A DNA stretch of 64,000 bases from Roseovarius mucosus DSM 17069. Lineage in GTDB: Bacteria > Pseudomonadota > Alphaproteobacteria > Rhodobacterales > Rhodobacteraceae. Position numbers and translations under genes: made by a program. How positions within the stretch are numbered: the first letter of the stretch is position 1; each line of letters starts with the position of its first letter. Below the pieces are notes generated by a model. The model saw only the letters and a program-made list of their open reading frames with translations, searched no databases and was not told the DNA's origin. Positions 47,185 through 55,975 of the stretch are shown one piece after another. The stretch lies in assembly GCF_000768555.3 (NCBI RefSeq), contig NZ_KN293975.1, positions 62,001-126,000 on the forward strand. Reading direction: 5' to 3'.

Positions 47185-47450
47185 GGAGAGACGACAATGG
47201 CAACCGAAATCCTGATGCCCGCCCTCTCGCCGACGATGGAAGAGGGCACGCTGGCCAAATGGCTGGTCAAGGAAGGCGACACCGTCAAGGCCGGTGACAT
47301 CCTCGCCGAAATCGAAACAGACAAGGCCACGATGGAATTCGAGGCGGTCGATGAAGGCGTTATGGGCAAGATCCTGATCGCCGACGGCACCGAGGGGGTC
47401 AAGGTCAATACCCCCATCGCGGTAATGCTAGAGGACGGCGAGAGTGCCGA
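47185..47450 (+). repeat. Repeat copy A: ribosome site plus lipoyl domain of pdhB
   Basis: Long direct repeat with 48568-48834 (start of pdhC): identical GAGAGACGACA before both ATGs and, by eye, about 85% nucleotide identity over ~260 bases. The encoded lipoyl domains differ at only a few residues, so a duplication or gene conversion is likely. Confidence 0.8.
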
Positions 47451-48567
47451 TGACGTGGCAAGCGCGCCTGCCACCAAGACGGCAGAGGCAGCCCCCGCCG
47501 CCGCGCCCACGCCCGCTCCTGCAACCGCCAAAGCCCCCGAAGCACCGAAGGCCAACACCAGCCCGGACTGGCCCGAAGGCACAGAGATGCAGAGCATGAC
47601 GGTGCGCGAAGCGCTCAATTCCGCCATGGCCGAGGAAATGCGCCGCGACGATACGGTCTTTGTCATGGGCGAGGAGGTGGCCGAATACCAAGGCGCCTAC
47701 AAGATCACCCAGAACCTGCTCGAGGAATTCGGTGCCAAGCGGGTGATCGACACGCCAATCACCGAGCATGGCTTTGCCGGGATTGGGGTGGGGGCCTCTT
47801 GGGGGGGCTTGCGGCCTATCGTCGAATTCATGACCTGGAACTTTGCCATGCAGGCGATTGACCAGATCATCAACTCCGCCGCCAAGACCCTCTATATGTC
47901 GGGCGGCCAGATGGGCAGCCCCATCGTGTTCCGCGGCCCGAACGGCGCTGCCGCGCGCGTGGGCGCGCAGCACAGCCAAGATTACGCAGCATGGTACGCC
48001 CAGGTGCCCGGCCTGCGCGTGGTTCAGCCCTATTCCGCGGCGGATGCGAAGGGTCTGTTGAAAACCGCCATTCGTGATCCCAACCCGGTGGTATTCCTTG
48101 AAAACGAAATCCTCTACGGCCGCTCTTTCGAAGTGCCCAAGATGGACGATTTCACCATTCCTTTCGGCAAGGCCAAGATCTGGCGCGAGGGCACGGATGT
48201 GACAATCGTCAGCTTTGGCATCGGCATGACCTACGCGCTTGAGGCCGCCGACAAGCTGGCCGAGGATGGGATCAGCGCCGAGGTGATCGACCTGCGCACC
48301 CTGCGCCCGATGGATACGGATACGGTGATTGCGAGCGTGATGAAGACCAACCGCTGCGTGACGGTGGAAGAGGGCTGGCCGGTGGCCTCGATTGGCAACC
48401 ATATCTCGTCGGTTCTTATGCAAAAGGCGTTCGACTATCTCGATGCGCCGGTCATCAATTGCACGGGCAAGGATGTGCCGATGCCCTATGCCGCCAATCT
48501 GGAAAAGCTGGCCCTGACGTCCACCCAAGAGGTGATCGACGCCGTGCGCCAAGTGACCTATCGCTGA
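47197..48567 (+). CDS. pdhB: Pyruvate dehydrogenase E1 beta with N-terminal lipoyl domain
   Basis: A 456-residue E1 beta. Residues 1-80 are a lipoyl domain ([10 protein letters not shown] with the lipoylated Lys), then an Ala/Pro linker, and from about 130 the E1 beta fold ([19 protein letters not shown]). A lipoyl domain on E1 beta is typical of several alphaproteobacteria. Its ribosome site and first ~85 codons closely copy those of pdhC (see repeat). Confidence 0.95.
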   Translation: MATEILMPALSPTMEEGTLAKWLVKEGDTVKAGDILAEIETDKATMEFEAVDEGVMGKILIADGTEGVKVNTPIAVMLEDGESADDVASAPATKTAEAAPAAAPTPAPATAKAPEAPKANTSPDWPEGTEMQSMTVREALNSAMAEEMRRDDTVFVMGEEVAEYQGAYKITQNLLEEFGAKRVIDTPITEHGFAGIGVGASWGGLRPIVEFMTWNFAMQAIDQIINSAAKTLYMSGGQMGSPIVFRGPNGAAARVGAQHSQDYAAWYAQVPGLRVVQPYSAADAKGLLKTAIRDPNPVVFLENEILYGRSFEVPKMDDFTIPFGKAKIWREGTDVTIVSFGIGMTYALEAADKLAEDGISAEVIDLRTLRPMDTDTVIASVMKTNRCVTVEEGWPVASIGNHISSVLMQKAFDYLDAPVINCTGKDVPMPYAANLEKLALTSTQEVIDAVRQVTYR

Positions 48568-48834
48568 GGGAGAGACGACAATGGCAACCGAAATTCTGAT
48601 GCCCGCCCTCTCGCCCACGATGGAAGAGGGCACGCTGGCGAAATGGCTGGTCAAGGAAGGCGATACTGTTTCCGCCGGCGACCTCTTGGCCGAGATCGAG
48701 ACCGACAAGGCCACGATGGAATTCGAGGCGGTGGACGAGGGCGTCGTTGGCAAGATCCTGGTGGCCGAGGGCACCGAAGGGGTCAAGGTCAACACGCCGA
48801 TTGCGGTTATGCTGGACGAGGGCGAAAGTGCTGC
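48568..48834 (+). repeat. Repeat copy B: ribosome site plus lipoyl domain of pdhC
   Basis: Partner of the pdhB copy. The match runs from the SD region through residue ~85; differences are mostly third-position changes, which argues for an old duplication kept similar by selection or conversion. Confidence 0.8.
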
Positions 48835-49903
48835 GGATATTTCCAGTGCCCCGGCCAAGGCCGAGGCCCCGGCGGCCAAGCAAGCCGAAGCAGAAGCTGA
48901 AGCTGAAGCCGCACCGCAGGCTGCAAGTGCCGCCAAGCCCGCGCCCGCCGCGCCGAAATCTGGTGATGGAGCCCGGATCTTTGCTTCGCCGCTCGCCCGT
49001 CGCATCGCGGCGGACAAGGGCATTGATCTGGCCGGGATCACGGGGTCCGGACCGCACGGCCGGATCGTCAAGGCGGATGTCGAAGGAGCCAAGGCTGGCA
49101 CGGCCCCTGCCGCAGCTGCCACAGAGGCCGCCGCACCCAAGTCCGCAGCGCCGGCCGCCGCAGCCCCCGCTGGCCCGTCGTCGGATGCCGTGGTGGCGAT
49201 GTATCAGGGACGCGCCTATGAAGAGGTCAAGCTCGATGGGATGCGCAAGACCATTGCCGCGCGCCTGACCGAGGCCAAGCAGACCGTGCCGCATTTCTAC
49301 CTGCGCCGCGAAATCCGTCTGGATGCGCTGATGAAATTCCGCGCCGAGTTGAACAAGCAGTTGGAGCCGCGTGGCGTCAAGCTCTCGGTGAACGATTTTA
49401 TCATCAAGGCCTGCGCGCTCGCCCTTCAGGCGGTACCGGATGCCAATGCCGTCTGGGCCGGTGACAAGGTACTGCGCCTCAAACCTTCGGACGTGGCCGT
49501 CGCCGTGGCCATTGAAGGCGGGCTTTTCACCCCAGTGCTGAAGGATGCAGAGATGAAATCGCTCTCCGCCCTCTCGGCAGAAATGAAAGACCTCGCCAAA
49601 CGCGCCCGCGACCGCAAGCTGGCACCGCAGGAGTATCAGGGCGGTACCTTTGCCATTTCCAACCTTGGCATGTTCGGGATCGAGAATTTCGATGCCGTGA
49701 TCAACCCGCCGCACGGGGCGATCCTAGCCGTGGGTGCCGGTCTGAAAAAGCCGGTGGTAGGCAAGGATGGCGAATTGACCGTGGCTACGGTCATGTCGGT
49801 GACGCTCTCGGTCGATCACCGGGTGATCGACGGTGCGCTCGGTGCCGAGCTTTTGACGCAGATTGTCGAGAACCTCGAAAATCCGATGGTCATGCTGGCC
49901 TAA
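48581..49903 (+). CDS. pdhC: Pyruvate dehydrogenase E2 (dihydrolipoyl acetyltransferase)
   Basis: A 440-residue E2: lipoyl domain (1-80), peripheral subunit-binding domain (about 128-165: [30 protein letters not shown]), Ala/Pro linkers, and the catalytic domain with D-H-R-V-I-D-G-A-L near the C-terminus. It transfers acetyl from lipoamide to CoA. It is only 13 bases from pdhB. The E3 gene (lpd) is not in the window. Confidence 0.95.
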   Translation: MATEILMPALSPTMEEGTLAKWLVKEGDTVSAGDLLAEIETDKATMEFEAVDEGVVGKILVAEGTEGVKVNTPIAVMLDEGESAADISSAPAKAEAPAAKQAEAEAEAEAAPQAASAAKPAPAAPKSGDGARIFASPLARRIAADKGIDLAGITGSGPHGRIVKADVEGAKAGTAPAAAATEAAAPKSAAPAAAAPAGPSSDAVVAMYQGRAYEEVKLDGMRKTIAARLTEAKQTVPHFYLRREIRLDALMKFRAELNKQLEPRGVKLSVNDFIIKACALALQAVPDANAVWAGDKVLRLKPSDVAVAVAIEGGLFTPVLKDAEMKSLSALSAEMKDLAKRARDRKLAPQEYQGGTFAISNLGMFGIENFDAVINPPHGAILAVGAGLKKPVVGKDGELTVATVMSVTLSVDHRVIDGALGAELLTQIVENLENPMVMLA

Positions 49904-49909
49904 GGAACG

Positions 49910-49934
49910 ACGCCCCGGCCCAAGGTCGGGGCGT
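49910..49934. terminator. Hairpin between pdhC and the aspartic protease gene
   Basis: ACGCCCCG and CGGGGCGT form an eight-base stem around a nine-base loop, between two convergent genes. It lacks a run of U, so it may be a weak or bidirectional terminator. Confidence 0.5.
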
Positions 49935-49942
49935 ACCCTTGT

Positions 49943-50521
49943 TCAGCGGTTCAGGATCAGACGCCCTCCGGTGATCTCGATGCTGGCAAAGCGTTGTAGA
50001 TAGTCCATCCCGAGCAATGATTGGCCCATGTCGCCCTCATTGACCACGGCGCGCAAATTTTCGTGGCGCACCGAACCAACGACGAGGTTCTCAAGCCGCA
50101 CGGGCGCTGTGCGCACTTCACCATTGGCAGTATAGGCGCGGCCCAGATACGCGAGGCTCTTGGTGTCTATCCCGATCCGTTCGGCATCCTCCTGACTCAG
50201 CACGATCTGGCTGGCCCCGGTATCGACGACAAAGCGCACCGGCACGCCGGACACTTCTGCGGTCAGGTAGTAATGCCCGTCCGGCGCGCGCGGCAATTCG
50301 ATCCGGTCGCCCGACACCACGCTCTGCATCGGGCGCACCGTCTGGCGAATATCCTCCCACAGACCGACCGCCGCCAGGGCCCCGACAAAAATCAGTCCCC
50401 AGATCAACGCCTGTTGCGCCAACTTTCCCAGTGAGGCACGGTTTTGCGCCACGAACCACACAACGAGCACGGATCCAAGGATCACGAGGTAAGTCAGTCT
50501 GGAGAAATCAAAATCTTGCAT
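49943..50521 (-). CDS. Retropepsin-like clan AA aspartic protease (TIGR02281 type)
   Basis: A 192-residue membrane-anchored protein: two hydrophobic helices (L-V-I-L-G-S-V-L-V-V-W-F and A-L-I-W-G-L-I-F-V-G-A-L-A-A-V-G-L-W), then a retropepsin-like domain with the catalytic V-D-T-G-A-S and the second motif L-L-G-M-D-Y-L. It is like the single-domain aspartic proteases of alphaproteobacteria that act as dimers outside the inner membrane. The substrate is unknown. It ends nine bases after the hairpin shared with pdhC, and only 17 bases separate its start from the marC-like stop, so it may follow that gene on one transcript. Confidence 0.88.
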   Translation of the reverse strand: MQDFDFSRLTYLVILGSVLVVWFVAQNRASLGKLAQQALIWGLIFVGALAAVGLWEDIRQTVRPMQSVVSGDRIELPRAPDGHYYLTAEVSGVPVRFVVDTGASQIVLSQEDAERIGIDTKSLAYLGRAYTANGEVRTAPVRLENLVVGSVRHENLRAVVNEGDMGQSLLGMDYLQRFASIEITGGRLILNR

Positions 50522-50538
50522 GGCCTGTATATAGGCGC

Positions 50539-51165
50539 TCAGCCTGCCAGACCAAAGCCGCGCAAGCCGTCGAGGACGAATTGCACCGCCAAGGCCGCCA
50601 GCAGCATCCCCAAGAGCCGTGTCACCACGTTGATGCCCACCTTGCCAAGCGCGCGTTCCAAGAGGCCGGAGGTGAGAAACATAAAGAAAACCAAGGTGAT
50701 AACCGACAGCATCACGCCGATGACCCAGATCAGCCCCTCGGCCCCCGGTTTTTGTCCAGCCAAGAGGATCACCGTCGCAATCGACCCCGGCCCGGCGATC
50801 AATGGGATGGCAATAGGAAAAATCGAGGGATCGTCGCCGTCTTCCTCCTCTGCCGCATCGGCCTGTCCCTTGCGCCGCTCTCCCCGCCGCTCAAAAAGCA
50901 TGTCGAGGGCCGTGAGAAACAGCAGCAATCCACCCGCGATGCGAAAGGCCGGCATGGAAATGCCGATAAAACCCAGGACCGCCTCGCCCAAAGCCGCAAA
51001 GAGGATCAAGAGCAGTGCCGAGGTGACACAGGCGCGAATGGCAATCGCCCGTCGCCGCGCCGTGCTCATCCCTTGGGTCAGCGCCACGAAGAGCGGGGTC
51101 ATCCCTATTGGGTCGATGATCACGAAGAGCGTGACAAAGGCCGTTATGAGAAACGTGGTATCCAT
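50539..51165 (-). CDS. MarC-family membrane protein
   Basis: A 208-residue inner-membrane protein with six predicted helices; start F-V-I-I-D-P-I-G-M-T-P-L-F and the P-L-I-A-G-P-G-S-I-A-T-V segment are the family signatures. A charged loop (G-E-R-R-K-G-Q-A-D-A-A-E-E-E-D) lies between helices 3 and 4. MarC family members have no proven transport substrate. The gene is 43 bases downstream of the MarR gene and could share its transcript. Confidence 0.9.
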   Translation of the reverse strand: MDTTFLITAFVTLFVIIDPIGMTPLFVALTQGMSTARRRAIAIRACVTSALLLILFAALGEAVLGFIGISMPAFRIAGGLLLFLTALDMLFERRGERRKGQADAAEEEDGDDPSIFPIAIPLIAGPGSIATVILLAGQKPGAEGLIWVIGVMLSVITLVFFMFLTSGLLERALGKVGINVVTRLLGMLLAALAVQFVLDGLRGFGLAG

Positions 51166-51208
51166 AAGGTCCTTGCACCATTTCCGGGGTGAAATGCCAA
51201 GGGCAAAG

Positions 51209-51628
51209 TCATTCTGGCAGCGCGCGTGTCATGATCGCGGCTGCCCGGCGCAGGGTTTCGGCCTCAGCCGTGAGATCCGCGTCCCACTCCGCAAGTTTAG
51301 CCCGGCAGAGTGCCATCAACTGTACGCCGCTATCGGTAAAGGTGATGCGGCTTTGATTGCGCCGTATCGGATCTGGGCTGACAACGAGATACCCCAGACC
51401 GACCAGTGAGGCGGCTTGCTTTTGCGTGGCCTGTCTACTGATGCCCATACGCCGCGCCACATCGGATGCGGTGTTCTCACCACAGATGAGCGCAGCCAGA
51501 AATCCGAGTTGGGCAGGGCTGAGGGCGATGTCATGCTCTGTTTTCAATGCCTTGGCGAGATGTCGGGTCAAGCGTTCCTCGAACCCACGGGCCGCATGAT
51601 AAAGGTCGAGGGTCAGACTATCGGGCAT
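51209..51628 (-). CDS. MarR-family transcriptional regulator
   Basis: A 139-residue winged-helix repressor: A-S-D-V-A-R-R-M-G-I-S-R-Q-A-T-Q-K-Q-A recognition helix and the D-P-I-R-R-N-Q-S-R-I-T-F wing. I use the ATG at 51628. The frame also offers an ATG at 51652, but that start would put the operator (51636-51650) in codons 1-6. Neither has a Shine-Dalgarno, and with the candidate promoter the 51652 start would be nearly leaderless. It faces a small membrane protein gene across two operators. Confidence 0.85.
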   Translation of the reverse strand: MPDSLTLDLYHAARGFEERLTRHLAKALKTEHDIALSPAQLGFLAALICGENTASDVARRMGISRQATQKQAASLVGLGYLVVSPDPIRRNQSRITFTDSGVQLMALCRAKLAEWDADLTAEAETLRRAAAIMTRALPE

Positions 51629-51635
51629 GTATGTT

Positions 51636-51688
51636 GTCAATTTGGTTGACATGGTGGGGTGCTGCTCTATATCGTCAATTACGTTGAC
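51636..51688. promoter_or_regulatory. Two facing GTCAA-N5-TTGAC operators and divergent promoters
   Basis: Palindromes at 51636-51650 (GTCAA-TTTGG-TTGAC) and 51674-51688 (GTCAA-TTACG-TTGAC), 38 bases centre to centre. Plus promoter: -35 TTGACA (51646-51651), -10 TATATC (51668-51673). Minus promoter: -10 TATAGA, complement of 51666-51671. Each operator covers the -35 of one promoter and the start region of the other. Confidence 0.8.
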
Positions 51689-51705
51689 AACAGTGGAGCG
51701 TTCTC

Positions 51706-52074
51706 ATGCCTCTTGCAACCGTCTTGCGTCTGAATGCGGCCTCTTGCCTGAGTTTTGGCCTGATTTTCCTTGCTGCACCGTGGACCGTGGCAGCGTTTCT
51801 CGGAACGGCCCCTGTCTGGTTGATCGTCAGTCTTGGGGTGGGGTTGATCGGGAACGGAGTCCTTTTATGGCTCAGCGTACGCGAAGCCCGTGCGCCCAAG
51901 CGCGCCGAAGTGCTGTTCTTTTGTCTCGGGGATCTGGGATGGGTTGTGATGACCCTCGCCCTCATCTTGACAGGGCTCTGGATCACTACGCCAGCCGGGC
52001 AGGGGGTGGCCTTGATCGTGGCCTTGGCCGTTGGGGCCATGGGGTGGATGCAGTGGCAGGCGTTACCGAGATAA
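51706..52074 (+). CDS. Small four-helix membrane protein, MarR-controlled
   Basis: Not recognised by name. The 122-residue product has four hydrophobic helices (A-S-C-L-S-F-G-L-I-F-L-A-A-P-W-T-V-A-A-F-L-G..., W-L-I-V-S-L-G-V-G-L-I-G-N-G-V-L-L-W-L, D-L-G-W-V-V-M-T-L-A-L-I-L-T-G-L-W, and V-A-L-I-V-A-L-A-V-G-A-M-G-W). It is divergent from the MarR gene over a double operator, so it is the likely main target of that repressor. Possible small transporter-accessory or stress membrane protein; function unknown. Confidence 0.75.
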   Translation: MPLATVLRLNAASCLSFGLIFLAAPWTVAAFLGTAPVWLIVSLGVGLIGNGVLLWLSVREARAPKRAEVLFFCLGDLGWVVMTLALILTGLWITTPAGQGVALIVALAVGAMGWMQWQALPR

Positions 52075-52078
52075 CCGG

Positions 52079-53926
52079 CTAGCGTTCCGCTGCTTCCAGC
52101 CGCTCCAACGCCTCCATCCAAAGGGTTTCGGCAAGGGATAGGCCATCCTCGATCTCGGCGTATTTCTTTTGCCATTGGGTCAGACCATGGATGTCGTCAT
52201 AGATTGCAGGATCGGCCAGTTTTGCGGCGACCTTACACTCCATGTCCTGAAGTTTTGCGATGCGGTCCTCGCAGCGTTTCACATCCTGTCGCAGTTTGAG
52301 TATGGCATCGCGCGAAGGCTTCTTGGCCTTGATTTCCTTGGGCTTTTCAGCAGGCTTTTCGGTGTCAGAACCGCTGAGCAGCATGGCGCGATAGCTCTCC
52401 AGATCGCCCTCATAGGGGGCCACCGCGCCATCGCGCACCAGCCACAGTCGATCCGCCACCAGCCCTAGCAAATGCATGTCATGGCTGACCAGAATGATCG
52501 CGCCGGAATAGGCGGTCAACGCCTCAACCAGCGCTTCGCGGCTCTCGATGTCGAGGTGGTTGGTTGGTTCGTCGAGAATCAGCATGTGCGGTGCATCGAG
52601 CGTGGCCAGCATCAGCGAGAGCCGCGCCTTTTGACCGCCCGAAAGCTTGCCCACCAGCGTTTCCGCCTGCTCCGCGCCGATGCCAAAACCGCCCAAGCGT
52701 GCCCTCAGTTTGGCTGGGGCCTCTTCTGGGCGCAGGCGGCGGATGTGGTCGATCGGGGTTTCATCAAGGTGCAATTCCTCGACCTGATGTTGCGCGAAAT
52801 ACCCGACACGCAATTTGGACGCCTTGTGAATTTGCCCCTCGAGCGGTTCAAGTTTACCTGCCAAGAGCTTGGAAAGCGTGGATTTTCCTTCGCCATTTCG
52901 GCCAAGGAGCGCGATCCGGTCGTCCTGATCAATCCGCAGGTTCAGCCGCCGCAACACCGGCACGCCGTCATAGCCGACCGATCCGCTCTCGATCCGCAGA
53001 ATGGGCGGCGAGAGTTCTTCGGGCGTCGGAAAGGTAAAGCGTTTGAGTGCGGCTTCTTGTGGGGTCGTGATCGGTTTGAGCTTGGCGATCATCTTGAGGC
53101 GCGATTGCGCCTGCACAGCCTTGCTCGCCTTGGCGCGGAAACGGTCGACAAAGCTCTGAAGATGCGCGCGGCGGGCGTCTTGCTTTTTCGCCTCTGATGC
53201 GGCGGCGGCGAGACGGGCGGCACGGGTTTCCGCGAAAGTTTCGTAACCCCCTTGATAAAGCGTGAGTTTTTTATCCTCAAGATGCAGGATCGATCCCACA
53301 GCGCGGTTGAGAAGCCCGCGATCATGGCTGACGATCAGCACGGTATGCGGATAGCGCGCGAGGTAGGTTTCCAGCCACAGCGCCCCTTCGAGGTCGAGAT
53401 AGTTGGTCGGTTCGTCAAGGAGCAAGAGGTCGGGCTGTGAAAAGAGAACGCCCGCGAGCGCCACACGCATCCGCCAGCCGCCGGAAAAGGCGGAGCAGGG
53501 CATGAGCTGTTCCTCGTCGTTGAATCCCAGCCCCTTGAGGATGCTGGCGGCGCGCGCCTCGGCGGACCAGGCGTCGATATCGGCCAGCCTCGTCTGGATC
53601 TCGGCGATCCTTGCGCCATCGGTCGAGCGCTCGGATTCTTCCATGAGTTCAGCGCGTTCCGTGTCATAGCTCAGAACGGTATTGAGGAGAGACACCTCAT
53701 TCCCCGGCACCTCCTGCGCCACGCCGCCGATGCGCGCGCGCGAGGGCAGGCTTATGCTGCCGCCTTCTAGCGCCAGTTCGCCCCGGATGAGGCGAAAGAG
53801 GGTGGTCTTGCCCGTGCCATTGCGGCCCACGATGCCGACCTTGTGGCCATCGGGGATAGAGGCAGAGGCGTTTTCGATCAGGGTGCGGCCCGCGACCGAA
53901 TAGGTGATATCATCTATGTGCAACAT
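52079..53926 (-). CDS. ABC-F ATPase (YheS/Uup-like ribosome-associated)
   Basis: A 615-residue protein with two ATPase domains and no membrane part: GRNGTGKT, then [11 protein letters not shown] and D-E-P-T-N-Y-L-D in the first; [19 protein letters not shown] and D-E-P-T-N-H-L-D in the second. A coiled-coil C-terminus ([21 protein letters not shown]) follows, as in YheS/Uup. ABC-F proteins act on ribosomes to relieve stalling, some by conferring drug resistance. The role here is inferred; most similar in layout to YheS. Confidence 0.92.
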   Translation of the reverse strand: MLHIDDITYSVAGRTLIENASASIPDGHKVGIVGRNGTGKTTLFRLIRGELALEGGSISLPSRARIGGVAQEVPGNEVSLLNTVLSYDTERAELMEESERSTDGARIAEIQTRLADIDAWSAEARAASILKGLGFNDEEQLMPCSAFSGGWRMRVALAGVLFSQPDLLLLDEPTNYLDLEGALWLETYLARYPHTVLIVSHDRGLLNRAVGSILHLEDKKLTLYQGGYETFAETRAARLAAAASEAKKQDARRAHLQSFVDRFRAKASKAVQAQSRLKMIAKLKPITTPQEAALKRFTFPTPEELSPPILRIESGSVGYDGVPVLRRLNLRIDQDDRIALLGRNGEGKSTLSKLLAGKLEPLEGQIHKASKLRVGYFAQHQVEELHLDETPIDHIRRLRPEEAPAKLRARLGGFGIGAEQAETLVGKLSGGQKARLSLMLATLDAPHMLILDEPTNHLDIESREALVEALTAYSGAIILVSHDMHLLGLVADRLWLVRDGAVAPYEGDLESYRAMLLSGSDTEKPAEKPKEIKAKKPSRDAILKLRQDVKRCEDRIAKLQDMECKVAAKLADPAIYDDIHGLTQWQKKYAEIEDGLSLAETLWMEALERLEAAER

Positions 53927-54061
53927 GGCCCCCGCATGCCGTATGTGTGCGCCGCCGTCAATCGCGGCTTTTCAAGGGGCGGTGCGCATGCTATCGGACC
54001 CGCGATCAAACGCGGTCGGGCAAGGGGCCGGGCCGGTGAAACCTACGGAAAAGAGGCTGAA

Positions 54062-54484
54062 ATGGCTGTTGAACGCACGCTGAGCATTATCAAACCCGAC
54101 GCGACCAAGCGCAACCTGACCGGCAAGATCAATGCCAAGTTCGAGGATGCAGGTCTGCGCATCGTCGCGCAGAAGCGCATTCAATTGACGCCCGCGCAGG
54201 CAGGCGTTTTCTATGAAGTGCACAAAGAGCGCCCGTTCTACGGCGAATTGTGCGAGTTCATGGCTTCTGGTCCGGTTGTGGTGCAGGTTCTGGAAGGCGA
54301 AGGTGCCGTGGCCAAGAACCGCGAAGTCATGGGTGCGACCAACCCCAAGGATGCGGCCCCCGGCACGATCCGCGCGGAATTCGCCGAGTCGGTTGGTGAA
54401 AACTCGGTCCACGGTTCGGATGCGGCCGAAACCGCAGCAGTCGAGATCGCCTATTTCTTCTCGGGCCTCGAACTGGTCGGCTGA
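54062..54484 (+). CDS. ndk: Nucleoside diphosphate kinase
   Basis: A 140-residue enzyme that balances NTP pools. Start [13 protein letters not shown], catalytic His in S-V-H-G-S-D, and the [11 protein letters not shown] motif. The ATG at 54062 follows GAGGCTGAA; the longer frame from 53843 overlaps the ABC-F gene and is not coding. A terminator follows at 54505. Confidence 0.97.
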   Translation: MAVERTLSIIKPDATKRNLTGKINAKFEDAGLRIVAQKRIQLTPAQAGVFYEVHKERPFYGELCEFMASGPVVVQVLEGEGAVAKNREVMGATNPKDAAPGTIRAEFAESVGENSVHGSDAAETAAVEIAYFFSGLELVG

Positions 54485-54504
54485 TCTTGAAGTGATAGAT
54501 TAGG

Positions 54505-54538
54505 AAAAGGCCGTATCCCATTGGGATGCGGCCTTTTT
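54505..54538. terminator. Strong hairpin terminator after ndk, likely bidirectional
   Basis: Stem AAAGGCCG..ATCCC / GGGAT..CGGCCTTT with loop ATT, followed on the plus strand by a T run. On the minus strand the same structure ends in TTTT and lies directly after the 38-residue reading frame, so it can serve both. Confidence 0.9.
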
Positions 54539-54544
54539 CATTTC

Positions 54545-54661
54545 TCAGATGCTGGCGAAATCCTGGTAGACTGTCGCTGCGATTGGCTTGGTCTGCGGTC
54601 GGGGCGCAGGTTGAGGGGGTGCGGATTTGGCCCCTGACTTTGGGGGTGTGGCCTGTGGCAT
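54545..54661 (-). CDS. Probable 38-residue protein
   Basis: A short frame encoding a Pro-rich N-terminal half (P-Q-A-T-P-P-K-S-G-A-K-S) and a more hydrophobic, acidic end (T-V-Y-Q-D-F-A-S-I). It has a good Shine-Dalgarno (CGGAGCAG, eight bases before the ATG), and its stop lies seven bases from the ndk hairpin, which is placed to end its transcript. It runs in the same direction as the alcohol dehydrogenase gene upstream. No family is recognised; the function is unknown and it could be chance. Confidence 0.5.
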   Translation of the reverse strand: MPQATPPKSGAKSAPPQPAPRPQTKPIAATVYQDFASI

Positions 54662-54776
54662 TGGACTGCTCCGTTGATGCTGGCAGGGGTTGAGCACCCT
54701 GACCTTTGGTTATCCTTACAGTATCGGTAAGTTTCGCGGCGCAGCTAGGGTGCAATTATGGCAGAACTATGGCGAA

Positions 54777-55826
54777 TCAGGCGCTTAGCTGATCCACCAC
54801 GGTGACGCCGTAACCTTGAAAGCCGTCCATGGCGCTAAGTGCATCGTTCAACCCAGACAATCCGATGCGTTTGGTGATCAGGCGGTCGGGGTCGAGGTGC
54901 CCGGCAGAGATCATGGCAAAGAGCGCGGCAAAGCGGTCCGCGCCCATGCCACGGGTGCCGTGGAGGGTGATTTGCCGGGAATAAACCAGCTCCAGCAGAG
55001 GCAATTCGGGCGTCGCGTGGCGCCCGAGAGGCATTCCAATCTGCACATGCCGTCCCATTTTTCGAAGGCTTTTCAAGGAGTTGTGGAAGGTATCGGTGAT
55101 GCCGAGCGCGTCCAGAGACACATGCGCGCCGCCTTGGGTCAGGTCGCGCACGGCGGCCCCCACATCCGGGGCTTGGCTGGCATCAAGAGTAAGGGTTGCG
55201 CCGAGGGTTTTTGCGATGCGCAAGGCCTCAGGGTTGACGTCCACGGCCAGAACACGCGCGCCGATTGCCGCGCCGATCATGATGGCCGAGAGGCCCACGC
55301 CACCGCAACCGTGGACGATAAGCCATTCACCTGGTTGAGTTTTTGCCCGATCTATCACGGCGCGAAAGGCCGTTGTGACGCGACAGCCCATGCCAGCGGC
55401 GGCGGCATAGCCCATCGTATCGGGCAGGCGCACAAGGTTGAAATCGGCGCGCGGGATGGCGAGGCGTTCAGCGAAAGCCCCCCATCCGGTAAAGCCGATG
55501 ACCTGTTGATGATTGCAGATCGTGGGCTCGCCGCCCCGGCAATCGGGGCAGGTGCCGCAGCCCAGAATGAAGGGGGCCGTGACTCTGTCACCCACCGCGA
55601 AGGCCCGACATTCCGGCCCGATTTCAAGGACTTCGCCCGCGAATTCATGCCCCATGACATGCGGCAGGATGACATCGGGATCGGCCCCTTTCCACGCGTG
55701 ATGGTCTGAGCGGCAGACGCCGCAGGCGCGCACGGCAATCACCGCGCCGTCGCGAGGACACTCGGGATCGGGCACTTCGGTGATTTCGGTGGGGGTATTG
55801 TAGCGGGTCAGGAGGGCAGCGCGCAT
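54777..55826 (-). CDS. Zinc-dependent alcohol dehydrogenase
   Basis: A 349-residue medium-chain dehydrogenase. Catalytic Zn ligand C-G-V-C-R-S-D-H-H, G-H-E-F-A-G-E-V signature, structural zinc C-G-T-C-P-D-C-R-G-G-E-P-T-I-C, and NAD-binding G-C-G-G-V-G-L-S. The substrate is unknown; several Rhodobacterales enzymes of this type oxidise aromatic, aldehyde or C1-related alcohols. It is 149 bases downstream of mtkB, past direct TGTAAGGT repeats (see separate entry). Confidence 0.9.
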   Translation of the reverse strand: MRAALLTRYNTPTEITEVPDPECPRDGAVIAVRACGVCRSDHHAWKGADPDVILPHVMGHEFAGEVLEIGPECRAFAVGDRVTAPFILGCGTCPDCRGGEPTICNHQQVIGFTGWGAFAERLAIPRADFNLVRLPDTMGYAAAAGMGCRVTTAFRAVIDRAKTQPGEWLIVHGCGGVGLSAIMIGAAIGARVLAVDVNPEALRIAKTLGATLTLDASQAPDVGAAVRDLTQGGAHVSLDALGITDTFHNSLKSLRKMGRHVQIGMPLGRHATPELPLLELVYSRQITLHGTRGMGADRFAALFAMISAGHLDPDRLITKRIGLSGLNDALSAMDGFQGYGVTVVDQLSA

Positions 55827-55885
55827 CAGGCACCTATGGCTGAAATTTTGCGCAGCCTAGGGGCGGGTCTGAGGCTATGCAAGCC

Positions 55886-55924
55886 TGTAAGGTTTGTAAG
55901 GTTCTACACCTGATTTTGTAAGGT
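55886..55924. promoter_or_regulatory. Three TGTAAGGT direct repeats before the alcohol dehydrogenase
   Basis: TGTAAGGT at 55886, 55895 and 55917, starts nine and 22 bases apart (about one and two helical turns). They lie 60-98 bases upstream of the alcohol dehydrogenase ATG (55826). Binding sites for a dimeric or multimeric regulator are likely. Confidence 0.55.
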
Positions 55925-55975
55925 CCGGGAAGGGTCGGGGCCGCCACAGGGAGAAGCGACCCCAAGGTCGGCGGA

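Noticed and set aside
47428..49140. 570-residue open frame antisense to the pyruvate dehydrogenase genes
   Set aside because: Its Ala/Ser/Val-rich composition mirrors the Ala/Pro linkers and lipoyl repeats of the real sense genes; no start or domain supports it.
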